Origin: Spirosoma sp. 48-14 | GTDB lineage: Bacteria; Bacteroidota; Bacteroidia; Cytophagales; Spirosomataceae | Direction: 5' to 3' | DNA: 50,506 nt | Assembly (NCBI RefSeq): GCF_001898575.1 | Contig: NZ_MKUD01000086.1 | Location: 299,227 to 349,732, forward strand | Part shown: piece by piece, positions 24,391 through 34,300 of the stretch | How positions within the stretch are numbered: position 1 is the first letter of the stretch | How the letters are laid out: the number at the start of each line of letters is the position of its first letter | Translations under genes and position numbers: made by a program | The notes under the pieces: model-generated | Databases searched by the model: none | Told to the model about the DNA's origin: nothing | Seen by the model: the letters and a program-made list of their open reading frames with translations, nothing else

Positions 24391-25806
24391 TTATTTAACA
24401 AGCAACTGCGTTTGCTGTTGTTGGCCCTCCTTAACAATGACCAGCGAATAAAGCCCAAAAGGAAGTGCGTAAGTAGGTTGAAGGATTAATTCCTGATCAT
24501 TAGCTCGCGACAGATTGATGGGTATTTCGAAGCCAAGAAGATTATATAGACGAACATCGACCGATGATTTTTCGGGTAATAGAAGCCGAAACGGTGCATT
24601 CGATTCAACCGGATTAGGGTACACGGTCAATCGGTCGGATAGGTCATTAGCAGGGCGATAAATGGAAATAATACGGGAGGTTTCTCGGCTTCCATCCAGG
24701 TCGGTTTGTACGAGTCGGTAATAGTTATGCCCCAAAGCGGGTGTTTCATCTACAAAGGTGTAGGCTTGCGTTTCCTGCGTTGTGCCCTTCGACTGTACCT
24801 TCCCTACATTGTCGAACACCTTTAAATCGGTACTACGCTGTATTAAAAAGTAATCAGCGTTTTTCTCCCAGGTGGTGGCCCACTCAAGCTTAACGGTTTT
24901 CTCGTCGGCTGTACCTTTCCAGAATAACAGACTTACAGGTAAAGGATTACTTTCCAGCGAAAAGGCACAACTGGCATCGCTGCTGGGGTCGGCAATATTC
25001 AGGACAACAAGCCGAACCGGATTCGATCCACAGGCGGTGTAACTGGAGCCTGTAGTGACACCCATGCCCAGAAAGCCTTCGTTACCCGTTGCTCCCCGGT
25101 CGTCCACATACCCTGTATGGCCACTGGCATCCACATTCTGGATGAGAACCGCTTCCCGGTGCCCCCAGGAGGAGCCTGAGTCCCGATAGAGCCAGCTAAA
25201 AATAGCCTGTTCTACGGCATAGGTAGCAGAACCGCCACAGGCGTAGTAGATGTTTTCAGAACGGCCCATCGTATACTGCCCTGAGCCATTACGTTGTACG
25301 CAGTTAGTCGCATAGGTGTCGGCAACTCGCTGAAAAGGGTCAGAACCGGGTATAGTATGTGTAAATAGATTATTGTTATACAGATAATTGGCCCAATTCT
25401 GGGCTGTATTGTCAAGGTTCGTTTCAATGCCTTCCAAAGGTTTACCTAGTACCGAACCACTGCCGTAATTGATACCCGCTCTGGCAGTTCGTTCGGCGTT
25501 GATTAAGTAGAGCGCACGTTGATTATCAGACAGTGTTGCATAGCTGGATGGAAGCGTGAGATTGCCCAGCGAATTAGCGGCCAAACCTAATTGGGTTTCT
25601 TCGGCACGTCGTGCTTTGTTAAATGCGGCCACTATTTGTGAGGTAGACGAGAAAAAGCCATACGGACCAAAGTCAGTTTCAGTTGGTGCTGTCAAAGAAA
25701 CATCACTTGTAAGGTTCGCTGGAGCCTGGGCAAATAGTTTACCTAAATTTAAAAGTAGAAGCAATAGAAGACCATAGGTCGGGTGGTAGGGTAGTAGTAT
25801 TTTCAT
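24391..25806 (-). CDS. Secreted CAP-domain (SCP/PR1-like) protein with T9SS C-terminal sorting domain
   Basis: A 471-residue exported protein. A signal peptide ends near LFAQ. The CAP domain lies at about 85-275, with LINAERTARAG, SENIYYACGG and SSWGHREAVL; CAP proteins have varied roles and several bind metal or lipids. A beta-rich linker (about 290-385) follows. The last 80 residues, starting VYPNPVES and ending in the short LLVK tail, form a type A sorting domain that directs export by the type IX system and cell-surface attachment or release. The ATG at 25806 is preferred to the GTG at 25815. It is convergent with the PorE-like gene. The upstream region is very AT-rich. Confidence 0.87.
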   Translation of the reverse strand: MKILLPYHPTYGLLLLLLLNLGKLFAQAPANLTSDVSLTAPTETDFGPYGFFSSTSQIVAAFNKARRAEETQLGLAANSLGNLTLPSSYATLSDNQRALYLINAERTARAGINYGSGSVLGKPLEGIETNLDNTAQNWANYLYNNNLFTHTIPGSDPFQRVADTYATNCVQRNGSGQYTMGRSENIYYACGGSATYAVEQAIFSWLYRDSGSSWGHREAVLIQNVDASGHTGYVDDRGATGNEGFLGMGVTTGSSYTACGSNPVRLVVLNIADPSSDASCAFSLESNPLPVSLLFWKGTADEKTVKLEWATTWEKNADYFLIQRSTDLKVFDNVGKVQSKGTTQETQAYTFVDETPALGHNYYRLVQTDLDGSRETSRIISIYRPANDLSDRLTVYPNPVESNAPFRLLLPEKSSVDVRLYNLLGFEIPINLSRANDQELILQPTYALPFGLYSLVIVKEGQQQQTQLLVK

Positions 25807-25955
25807 TTTTATCACCTTGCGTAAACTTGAAAAAAGGTTAGTAGATATATTTATTTGAAAAATAGATAATTAATTATATATTAAAAAATGTATAATATAT
25901 AGTAAGTCTATTGTAAATATAGTTTTTGTCGCTGTTTGTTTGTGAAATGGCACAA

Positions 25956-25993
25956 AAAAAGCCTGATATGTCGATCGACATATCAGGCTTTTT
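25956..25993. terminator. Perfect 38-base palindromic terminator
   Basis: The sequence from 25956 to 25993 is a perfect palindrome: A-run, GCCTGATATGTCG, its complement, T-run. On the minus strand it lies just after the cyclophilin gene and before the CAP gene and should stop transcription strongly. Confidence 0.85.
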
Positions 25994-26007
25994 GATAGTA
26001 TTCGAAC

Positions 26008-26445
26008 CTAATCTTCGAGTATGGTGATGCTTTGAATTTTATCACCCTGCTGAATCTGGTCTATGACATCCAACCCGTCAACCACCTTACCGAAAGCAGT
26101 ATGGTTGCGGTCGAGGTGCTGTGTATTCTGGCGGTTGTGGCAGATAAAAAATTGCGATCCACCCGTATTGCGCCCACGGTGCGCCATCGACAGGACACCC
26201 CGATCATGATATTGATTATCACCCGTTAGTTCGCAATCAATAGCATAGCCTGGTCCACCTGCTCCTGTGCCTGTTGGATCACCACCCTGGATAACGAAGT
26301 TTGGAATGACCCGGTGGAATTTAGTGCCGTTATAAAACCCTTTTTTAGCCAGCGAAATAAAATTGTCGACCGTTTTGGGAGCATCTTTCTCATAGAATTC
26401 GATGAGCATCGTGCCCTTATCCGTGTTCATTTGTGCCTTTGGCAT
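26008..26445 (-). CDS. Cyclophilin-type peptidyl-prolyl cis-trans isomerase
   Basis: A 145-residue single-domain cyclophilin that speeds proline isomerisation during protein folding. Core motifs are FHRVIPNFVIQGGDPTGTG (43-61), GVLSMAH and GGSQFFI. The catalytic Arg of FHRVI is present. No signal peptide is seen, so it should be cytoplasmic (PpiB-like). It has its own -7 box at 26470-26477 and a strong terminator after it, so it is a single-gene unit. Confidence 0.95.
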   Translation of the reverse strand: MPKAQMNTDKGTMLIEFYEKDAPKTVDNFISLAKKGFYNGTKFHRVIPNFVIQGGDPTGTGAGGPGYAIDCELTGDNQYHDRGVLSMAHRGRNTGGSQFFICHNRQNTQHLDRNHTAFGKVVDGLDVIDQIQQGDKIQSITILED

Positions 26446-26775
26446 AATTGCATTTGTTTAATGGGACGGCAAAGTTACGAGTATTTCCAGTGTTGTTTCC
26501 TAAAACCCGTTGAATTGAAAAAGAGAGCTATAGCAAATGACTGCAGTGAATGATCAATAATAAGTTAAAATAAACATGGTTCAGAGGGCTGTGAACCATT
26601 ACTTACGCCACTACATCGATCAGGTTTTGAAGACCAGGGCCGTCCTTTATTGTAGCAAGCGTAGAAATGCCATCGGCGGCTTAGGGCCTGTGTATAAACA
26701 CTGTTTTGGGCCTTGATAATAAATTGGCTCATTCGATTTTCTTTCTGTAAGGATTACAAAAATGCCTACTAATTA
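26446..26775. other. Intergenic region, no convincing gene
   Basis: A 330-base gap. An open frame at 26576-26716 on the plus strand would encode 46 residues with no recognisable family; it might be a remnant. A candidate cyclophilin promoter lies at 26470-26477. Nothing else stands out. Confidence 0.5.
26470..26477 (-). promoter_or_regulatory. Candidate -7 promoter box of the cyclophilin gene
   Basis: On the minus strand this reads TAACTTTG, an exact TAnnTTTG match, 25 bases upstream of the start codon. A clear -33 TTG is not seen. Confidence 0.45.
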
Positions 26776-28926
26776 TTAGGGCTCGATTTGTAAATTGGAA
26801 CCAATTCCCCATATAATTTGGCCCGATGGGTCATATAAAATATAGCTGGCAATAGCTGTATAGGCATTTGGGATCGTTACATGATGGGCGATACGTATTC
26901 GGCTTTGAGCGGGTGGAATACAGGCGCACGACCATGTATTTGGGTCGTTCCAACTTCCGTTAGCAATAGTGTATATAAATGGTGTAGCCAGAAAGCTGGC
27001 TGTATAAATAGCGTTTTCTTCAGATATTATGACACTGCCATCGGCTGCTAAAGCAGGAGACCAGTCCGAGAATGTATAAATAGCATTAGAATTGATCTGC
27101 TGATTGATTGTACTGATTTTTACTTTCATCCCAGCCACAAATGATTGACTAAAAGGAGAAGTGAATGGAACTCCATCGATGTTTATCTGTAAACCGTTGG
27201 GTATAGTTGTTACCAGCATAGGCACTAGGTGGGGGTCTAGGTCAATAGAGTCTTTACCAATAATGCCGTTGCTATCATGAACTGTAAGAATAAGTCTATA
27301 CCATACATTGGGTGAGGTTTCGCCTTGGTTAGGAATAGCTAACGTCCCACTTTGCGCTCCCGTCGAAAAAGGTGTTCCGCCATGGCGGTGAGTATTGTGG
27401 TGGAGGTAAAGCTGCCAACTGAAAGCTGAGGGGGGTAACAATCCATCTTCGGCATCAGTAGCCGTTCCCGAAAAGGCTACCGTCGTTCCGGCTTCATATA
27501 CAGTATGGTTGGCAGGCGATAAAATTTTCGCTAAAGGTGCAGCATTGTGCCCAAGATTTGTTAAAGTAACATCATTGCTAGTTACGGTACCTTGAGAATT
27601 ACTGACAATCACATGATAAGTCCCGAAGCTTGATGTTAATGAACCGGGTATACTGTACGTTGATGAATTAGCCCCAGGAATGTTAATTCCATTTAATTGC
27701 CATTGGTAATTCAGTGGAGTAGCGCCTGATACTGATACAGTAAACTGAATAGGTTGACCCTCATAAGCTGATGTACTGATAGGCTGGGCTGTAATTGCTG
27801 GACTCAGATTGTTTGTATATTGAATTCTATACAGTGTCCCCCAATCCCGGGAAGCAAAATACAAATTTCCATCTGGGCCCGTAGTCAGGCCTAAGGGTGA
27901 TACACATATGTCTCTGGCGAAAGGTAGTCGTGTAGCTTGGCTCGTAGATAAATCGAGACAGTTTAGCCACCAGCCACAATAATCTATGTAGAAATAGCGG
28001 CCTATCCATTCGGGAGGATAGTTTGTTACTGATGGATTAAAAAACGTTCCACCCGTTATAGCACAACCTAACCCGTCGATGCCAGTTGCATGACCGTACG
28101 TATACAGCGGACTAATAAAATTCGGATCATTAGTTTGCCCTTCTGTGGTTGGCCAGCCAAAATTTTTTGATGGAAGAGTGGCATCATTAATTTCTTCATA
28201 GCTACCAAAGCCTACATCATTTACGAACAAACGACCTGTACCAGGCTGTATGGCTAACGAAAAGGGATTCCGTAAGCCCATTGCCCATGTAAGCCGTCTT
28301 GTAAATGAGCCACTTTGATAGGGGTTGTCGCTTGGTATTGAACCGTCGGGATTAATACGTAGTAGTTTACCATGGTTGCTGTCTGGGTTCTGAGCATCTA
28401 GCGATGATGAGTGATCGCCAATACCAACGTATAATTTACCGTCAATGCCAAAATGCATAGAGCCGCCGTTATGGAATACACCAGCCTCAGCTGGGTCAAT
28501 GTCAAGTACTGTGAATTCTGATTCGAGAACAGCTATATCCCCATTGGCTGTAAAACGACTAATTCGGTTATGAGATGGATTTCCAGGAACTGTGTAATAT
28601 AAATATACGTATCCGTTAGTTTCAAAATTTGGATCTATTGCTATTCCATCAAGCCCCCGTTCTCCCTGGCTATCGACTGTCAACTCGATAAAAGACGAGG
28701 AAAGCAAAACATCATTTTTAAAAATTCGCACTTTGCCTGCTTGCTCGGCGATGAAAAGTCGGCCATCAGGGGCAAAAGCCATTGACGTAGGATTTGATAT
28801 GGACTGCGTTAACTGTACTATACTAAACCCGGGTGGTAGCGATTGAGCCAGACTTAAATAGTTATTCAACAACACTAGAACTAGAAAAAACGCTTTTAAA
28901 ACGAACGATATTATTTTACTCATCAA
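26776..28926 (-). CDS. Secreted PQQ-type sugar dehydrogenase-like beta-propeller protein with Ig-like modules
   Basis: A 716-residue exported protein (signal peptide ending near LSLAQ). Residues about 30-370 form a six-bladed soluble glucose/sorbosone dehydrogenase-like propeller: MAFAPDGRLFIAEQ, GLDGIAIDPNF and HNGGSMHFGIDGKLYVGIGDH, where the His resembles the catalytic base of soluble glucose dehydrogenase. Then come an Ig-like domain (about 377-460), a PKD-like region (about 468-570) and a final module with NGSWNDPNTWSCACIPPAQ. No classical T9SS sorting domain ends the protein; the last module may be an alternative surface or cell-wall module. Base composition is more AT-rich than in the operons around it. 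PQQ use is inferred from the family. Confidence 0.85.
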   Translation of the reverse strand: MMSKIISFVLKAFFLVLVLLNNYLSLAQSLPPGFSIVQLTQSISNPTSMAFAPDGRLFIAEQAGKVRIFKNDVLLSSSFIELTVDSQGERGLDGIAIDPNFETNGYVYLYYTVPGNPSHNRISRFTANGDIAVLESEFTVLDIDPAEAGVFHNGGSMHFGIDGKLYVGIGDHSSSLDAQNPDSNHGKLLRINPDGSIPSDNPYQSGSFTRRLTWAMGLRNPFSLAIQPGTGRLFVNDVGFGSYEEINDATLPSKNFGWPTTEGQTNDPNFISPLYTYGHATGIDGLGCAITGGTFFNPSVTNYPPEWIGRYFYIDYCGWWLNCLDLSTSQATRLPFARDICVSPLGLTTGPDGNLYFASRDWGTLYRIQYTNNLSPAITAQPISTSAYEGQPIQFTVSVSGATPLNYQWQLNGINIPGANSSTYSIPGSLTSSFGTYHVIVSNSQGTVTSNDVTLTNLGHNAAPLAKILSPANHTVYEAGTTVAFSGTATDAEDGLLPPSAFSWQLYLHHNTHRHGGTPFSTGAQSGTLAIPNQGETSPNVWYRLILTVHDSNGIIGKDSIDLDPHLVPMLVTTIPNGLQINIDGVPFTSPFSQSFVAGMKVKISTINQQINSNAIYTFSDWSPALAADGSVIISEENAIYTASFLATPFIYTIANGSWNDPNTWSCACIPPAQSRIRIAHHVTIPNAYTAIASYILYDPSGQIIWGIGSNLQIEP

Positions 28927-29729
28927 TATACTATGGAAAGAATGACTAGGCTAGAGAGCCGACCTGTTCAACACTTAGCAATTATTTGGTAAGCAGTGCA
29001 TGTTGACCTGCCTGATGCGCATTGTCGCTACGGCCAGGAAAAGGCAGTAGCAGAAAATGCCATCAGTGGAGGAGGGGTCGGTCGTTAACGAATCGACTAG
29101 TAGTCTTTGCTGGCACATCTGTAAGCAAACCTTGGAAAGCACTGTTGGCCTTCTTTCAAGGTATGCTACACATTGATGAGGAGAGGAAAAGGTACTTTTT
29201 TAGAAAACAATGAGTCCTTCATTAGATAGGTCAGTTCTCATTGTTGTTTCAGCAAATTTAATACCATTGCTTTTTTTGTATACAATTTAGTACATTAAAT
29301 TTTAATAATATACTATTTATAGGGTAATAATAGAGTTGCTGTATAAATAAGGCGCCCGGATTGGTATACATAGCAAGCAAAAAATATTTAATGCGATACG
29401 AGTAATTCTCTAGGAAATTATTCAAGCTAAGAGCACGAAACAGTTTGTACTTTACCCAGAAGGATTGTTTTAAAGAAAGCCGAATAGGAACTGGCTAGAC
29501 TGACTATGTTGACGCTTTGGGTGAAACAGGTGTACTATCCTATATCGTATTTTTATAATTTTATTTAGTAATGACTATCTAGAAGTTCGTTTAGGCTGTG
29601 GTAAAGCCCTTTGCGAAAGACCTGAGTGTATAGAGGATTAACTATAAACTTGTTAGATGTCTTTTGCGGCTAAAATTCTAGTAGTCGGCTATAGTTTACA
29701 TTCATTATTGTCGTAAAATCTCAGCTAAT
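28927..29729. other. AT-rich intergenic region, no convincing gene
   Basis: About 800 bases with many stops in all frames. The only longer frame (29022-29213, plus, 63 residues) has no family resemblance and an unusual composition. The stretch may be decayed DNA. I see no transposase motif or clear terminal repeats. Confidence 0.5.
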
Positions 29730-29921
29730 ATGGAAACGCCAGCCAATCCACCTTTGTCAGACGATAATCAGGCTTTAACCCGCCTACGACGCTTTGAGGA
29801 TGCCAATGATTTTCTGGAAACCTGTGACCGCTTATCGTCGGGGTACGAAAGTGGTCTTTATTGGGAAGATGTTCAACGGGCCCTGCGTATTGCCGCCGGT
29901 TTGGAGAAATGGCCCGATTGA
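29730..29921 (+). CDS. Small hypothetical protein
   Basis: A 63-residue acidic protein with no recognised family. It is predicted mostly helical (ALTRLRRFEDANDFLETCDRL, then DVQRALRIAAGLEKW). Codon use is like the neighbouring real genes, unlike the surrounding AT-rich DNA, which supports a real gene. No signal peptide or membrane segment is present. Confidence 0.5.
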   Translation: METPANPPLSDDNQALTRLRRFEDANDFLETCDRLSSGYESGLYWEDVQRALRIAAGLEKWPD

Positions 29922-30223
29922 TGTAAAAGTAATGACTGGTCATGTTGGGCAAGTAGCTTTCTCAACGTTGTAGCGATCAGAAGCTATAAGTCGATAGGTT
30001 ATTAATTTATTGTTGGAATAATCCAATTACATGGTTGTGTTTTTTAGGAAAATGCAACTAAATTGCCTGAGCTTAAGTTGGAAAGTAAAAACAGGAGCTA
30101 AGTCTTATCTTGTTTTTATTCAATACTACTTATAAAAATGGGTCAACTGAGTAGTACTACTCATGTAAGAACTACTACGAATCTGACTCTGCCCATTTGG
30201 ACTAATAATGCATTCGTCAGGCC
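29922..30223. other. Intergenic region upstream of the AraC gene
   Basis: An AT-rich gap with no gene. It holds the 16-base palindrome at 30148-30163, described separately. No exact -7 motif was found for the AraC gene. Confidence 0.5.
30148..30163. promoter_or_regulatory. 16-base perfect palindrome, candidate operator
   Basis: TGAGTAGTACTACTCA is fully self-complementary and is followed by a further ACTACTAC at 30171-30178. It lies 60 bases upstream of the AraC-family start codon. It may bind a dimeric regulator of the efflux locus. Confidence 0.4.
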
Positions 30224-31156
30224 TTGGAAACGCAACCGATTCCTTATTACGATAATCTACCCGATTTTTTGAAGGCGGTAAAATCTATCGACGCCACCAA
30301 TCGGTGTTTTGGTATTTTCCCCTTTGAGCAGTTTGGCGGGCCGGGCGAAGTGATTCCACCTTTTCGGAGTAGCACCTATGTAGCTGCTTTGGTAACGGAG
30401 GGAAGCGGTACGATTCATCTGGATGGTGTTCCCTACTGCGTAAAGCCTGGTACGTTGTATGTATTGCGCCCCTGGACGGTTCGGTCGATTCATAAGCAGG
30501 ATCAATGGCATGGCTATGTCATTATGTTTACATCGGAATTTGTTACGAAACGTTCGGTACAGTCCGACCCCATGCGCGAATATCCGTTCTACCGGAAAGG
30601 CGCTCAGCCCTTGATTCATATTACACCTGCCGAAGTGGCGGAGTTATATAGCCAGTTTGAATTGATTGACAGGGAGTTTAATAACCCCAATCGACCTAAG
30701 GCCGACCGTCTGGATTTAGCCTATCATTTGTTGCAGGCGTTGCTGATCAAAGAACGTCAGATCTACCGCCAGACCCTTTCGGCCATTGAGTATTCACAGC
30801 CGATCTCTCTGGTTGAGCGATTTCAGAGTCTGCTTCAGATGTATTACCTGCCCGACCCGAATCAGGAGACTCCGGTTTTGCTGACGGTACATGAAGCGGC
30901 CGATCGACTGCACATTCATCCGCATTATTTAAGTGATATTCTGAAAAAATATACCGGCAAAACGGCCTTGCAGCACATTCGTGAACGAACGGTTTTTGAA
31001 GCGCAGAGCCTGATTCGAAACACCGATCTGACCATGGCTGAAATCGGGTACAGACTGAAGTTCGACGATCCGTCCAATTTTACAAAGTTCTTCAAAAGCG
31101 TTACGGGCATAACCCCACGCGCTTACCGCGAACAGGGGTATGTATTAGCTGCCTGA
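30224..31156 (+). CDS. AraC-family transcriptional regulator of the efflux locus
   Basis: A 310-residue regulator: cupin-like N-terminal sensor (about 30-130, VAALVTEGSGTIHLDGVPY) and a C-terminal AraC domain (about 205-305) with FDDPSNFTKFFKSVTGITPRAYR. The start is a TTG at 30224; the nearest ATG (30208) is out of frame. It lies 184 bases upstream of the RND pump gene on the same strand, so it probably controls the pump, sensing an exported compound. A candidate promoter between them (31254-31261) suggests that the pump genes have a separate transcript. Confidence 0.88.
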   Translation: METQPIPYYDNLPDFLKAVKSIDATNRCFGIFPFEQFGGPGEVIPPFRSSTYVAALVTEGSGTIHLDGVPYCVKPGTLYVLRPWTVRSIHKQDQWHGYVIMFTSEFVTKRSVQSDPMREYPFYRKGAQPLIHITPAEVAELYSQFELIDREFNNPNRPKADRLDLAYHLLQALLIKERQIYRQTLSAIEYSQPISLVERFQSLLQMYYLPDPNQETPVLLTVHEAADRLHIHPHYLSDILKKYTGKTALQHIRERTVFEAQSLIRNTDLTMAEIGYRLKFDDPSNFTKFFKSVTGITPRAYREQGYVLAA

Positions 31157-31253
31157 CGTTATAACTGGTAATTAACTGAGCCCAACTTTAGGGATCTGCA
31201 TTTTTTACCATTGAAACTACCAAACCTACCTGTTCTTCCAGATAGACTACCAG

Positions 31254-31261
31254 TAATTTTG
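31254..31261 (+). promoter_or_regulatory. Candidate -7 promoter box of the RND efflux genes
   Basis: TAATTTTG is an exact TAnnTTTG match, 79 bases upstream of the pump start. The -33 region lacks a good TTG, which fits control by the AraC activator upstream. Confidence 0.4.
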
Positions 31262-31340
31262 ACCCAGTGTTGACCAAAGTGACGACGAGTTGAGCTGGTT
31301 AGCTATCAATTGAGCTTATCTAACACGTATCAGGTTTACT

Positions 31341-34300
31341 ATGTGGATTGTCCGCTTAGCGTTAGAGAAGAAATACACCATCGCCGTTATGGCGTTGCTG
31401 ATTATGATTATGGGTGGGCTGGCAGTAACTCAGATGCCTACCGATATTTTTCCGCGTATTAACATTCCGGTTGTATCTGTCATCTGGGGGTATAATGGCC
31501 TGTCGACCAATGAAATGGAGAAGATGATCACCAACTTCTCCGAAACCTCACTCATCAATAACGTTAGTGATATTCAGCGGCTGGAATCGCAAACGTACAA
31601 TGGTACGGCCGTTCTGAAGATTTTCTTTCAGCCAACCGTCAAAATTGAAGAGGCCATTGCTCAGGTAACGGCTATCTCGCAGACGATTCTGGTCAGGATG
31701 CCGCCCGGTACACAACCACCGCTCATTGTCCGATATAATGCTACCGACGTTCCGGTACTGCAATTGGGCCTTTCGTCTGATAGTCTGACCGAACCGCAGA
31801 TTACCGACTATGCGCAGACTCGCGTTCGTCCGCAGATTTCGACTGTGCCGGGTAGTCGGCTCTCGCAGGCGTTTGGAGGGAAAAGCCGCCAAATTGCAGT
31901 AGACCTGGACCCTGAACAACTGATTGCCTATAACGTAACACCCGAAGAAGTAACCAATGCTGTTGCGGCCCAAAACCTGACCTTGCCGGGGGGCTCGCTA
32001 CGGGTGGCAGATCGGGAATACAACGTCCGATTGAACTCAAAACCTGATGTGATTTCGGTCCTGAACGATATTCCGATTAAGGTAGTCGGCGGTACCACCG
32101 TACACATGCGCGATGTGGCGAATGTACACGACGGTGCTGCCATTCAGACCAACATCGTCAAACAGGATGGTAGTAAAGGTGCCCTGATGCGGATTGTGAA
32201 AACGGGGAATGCGTCGACCACCGAAATTGTCGATAAAATCAAGAATCAGATTTTGCCGACTATCCGGGCTGCGGCTCCCTCAAACCTGCGGGTTGAAGCC
32301 TTGTTTGATCAGTCGCTGTTTGTTCGGGCGTCCATCAAAGGGGTGTTGACCGAAGGGTTAATTGCGGCTTTACTGACGGCTGCGTTGATCCTGCTCTTTC
32401 TGGGTAGCTGGCGGAGTACGCTTATTGTTGCCATTTCAATTCCATTGTCCATTCTGACGTCGCTCATTATTCTTTATCTGCTGGGCGAAACGCTGAACAT
32501 CGAAACCTTGGGCGGGCTGGCGCTGGCCATTGGGATTCTGGTCGATGATGCAACGGTTACCATCGAGAATATTCACCGGAACGAGGAACTGGGTATGCCG
32601 CTTCGGCAGGCTATTCTGGAAGGAGCGCAACAAATTGCGACACCAACACTGGTTTCGACCCTGACTATCTGTATCGTATTTACATCGGTACTGTTTCTGG
32701 AAGGCCCGGCGCGTTTCCTGTTCGGTCCGCTGGCCGAAGCCGTTGTGTTTGCTATGCTGGCTTCCTACGTGCTGTCGAGAACGCTGGTGCCAACACTGGC
32801 CGATATGATGCTGAAAAATGAACATCAGCACGATCATCACGGTACTAAACGGCCCAGCGCTTTCCGCCGATTTTATAATCGATTCAATGCGGGCTTCGAT
32901 CGGTTTCAGGCGCGGTACGTTCGGGCTTTGGAATGGGTGCTGAATCACCGCCGGACTGTCTTTGTAATCTTTGTCGGTGTCGTGGCTGTTACGCTGGTTA
33001 TGCTGCCGTTTGTTGGTCGGGATTTCTTCCCCCATGTCGACGCGGGTCAAATCCGGTTACACATGCGGGCACCTGCCGGAACCCGACTGGAAGCTACCGA
33101 GCAGATTTCAGCTAAGACGACCGAAATTGTCCGGGAGGTGATCCCTGCGGAAGAAGTCGGGTCGGTGATCAGTAATATTGGCTTGACTTCAGAGCGCTAT
33201 AACTTCTTTTTCTCTGACAATGCTACGGCGAGTTCGGCCGATGCCGAATTGCTGATTTCGCTGAATGAAGAACGATCTCACTCGACCGACGATTATGTGC
33301 GTGCCTTGCGGACGCGACTCCGCAACGAAATGCCGGATATTTCCTACTTCTTTCTGCCGGCCGATATCGTCAGCCAGATTCTGAATTTTGGTCTAACCTC
33401 AACCATTGACGTACAGATATCGGGTTTCGACCGGGCCAATAACCTGAAAATCACCCGGGAAATGCAGGCGAAAATAGCGCAGATACCGGGGATGGTCGAT
33501 GTGCATCTGCATCAGGTGCTGGATGCGCCTGAACTCTTTCTGGATGTTGACCGAGAGCGGGCGAGCCAGTTTGGATTGACCGAGCAACGTGTAGCTACTA
33601 ACCTGAATATCTCGCTAAGCGGTACCGGGCAAACCCGCCCGAACTTCTGGCCGGACCCCAATACGGGATTCCCCTACATTATTGCCGTACAAACTCCCCC
33701 TTACAAACTGGATTCGTACGACAAACTGTTGCGGACACCGATTACGTCAGGGCAGCAAAGCAGTCCACAGCTACTGAGTAACATCACGACCGTTAAGCGT
33801 ACAATAGCCCCTGTCATCATCAACCGGGTCAACACGCAGCCGACCTATGACATCTATGGTGGGGTTGAAAAAACGGATCTGGGCTCTGTTGCAAAGGAAT
33901 TGAATAAGCTGGCGGCTGAATACAAAACGCAGTTAAAGCCGGGTAATGTAATCTCGATTCGCGGTCAGGTCGAAAGTATGGAGAGTGCGTTCAATCGGCT
34001 GGGGTTAGGCATTGTGTTTGCAGCCCTGTTTGTATACCTGCTGATGGTCGTCAATTTCCAGTCGTTCCGCTACCCATTCATTATTATCACCGCCCTGCCC
34101 GGCGCGTTGTGCGGGATGGTCTGGATGCTGTTTCTGACAGGCACTACGTTTAGTATTCCGTCGCTGATGGGGGCTATTATGAGTGTGGGGGTGGCTACCG
34201 CAAACAGTATTCTGCTGGTTAGTTTTGCCAAGGATTATCTGCCCGAAGTGGCTGGAGACGCCTATGCAGCAGCACTGGAAGCCGGTCGGACTCGGCTGCG

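Noticed and set aside
26576..26716. A 46-codon plus-strand frame that might be a transposase remnant
   Set aside because: No transposase motif or terminal repeats could be seen; too short to call.
29022..29213. A 63-codon plus-strand frame in the AT-rich gap
   Set aside because: Basic, low-similarity translation with no family resemblance, no promoter motif and no conserved neighbours.
32436..33050. A 204-codon antisense frame inside the RND permease gene
   Set aside because: The permease is full length with clear motifs; the antisense translation is rich in Gln, Arg and Asn without domain structure.
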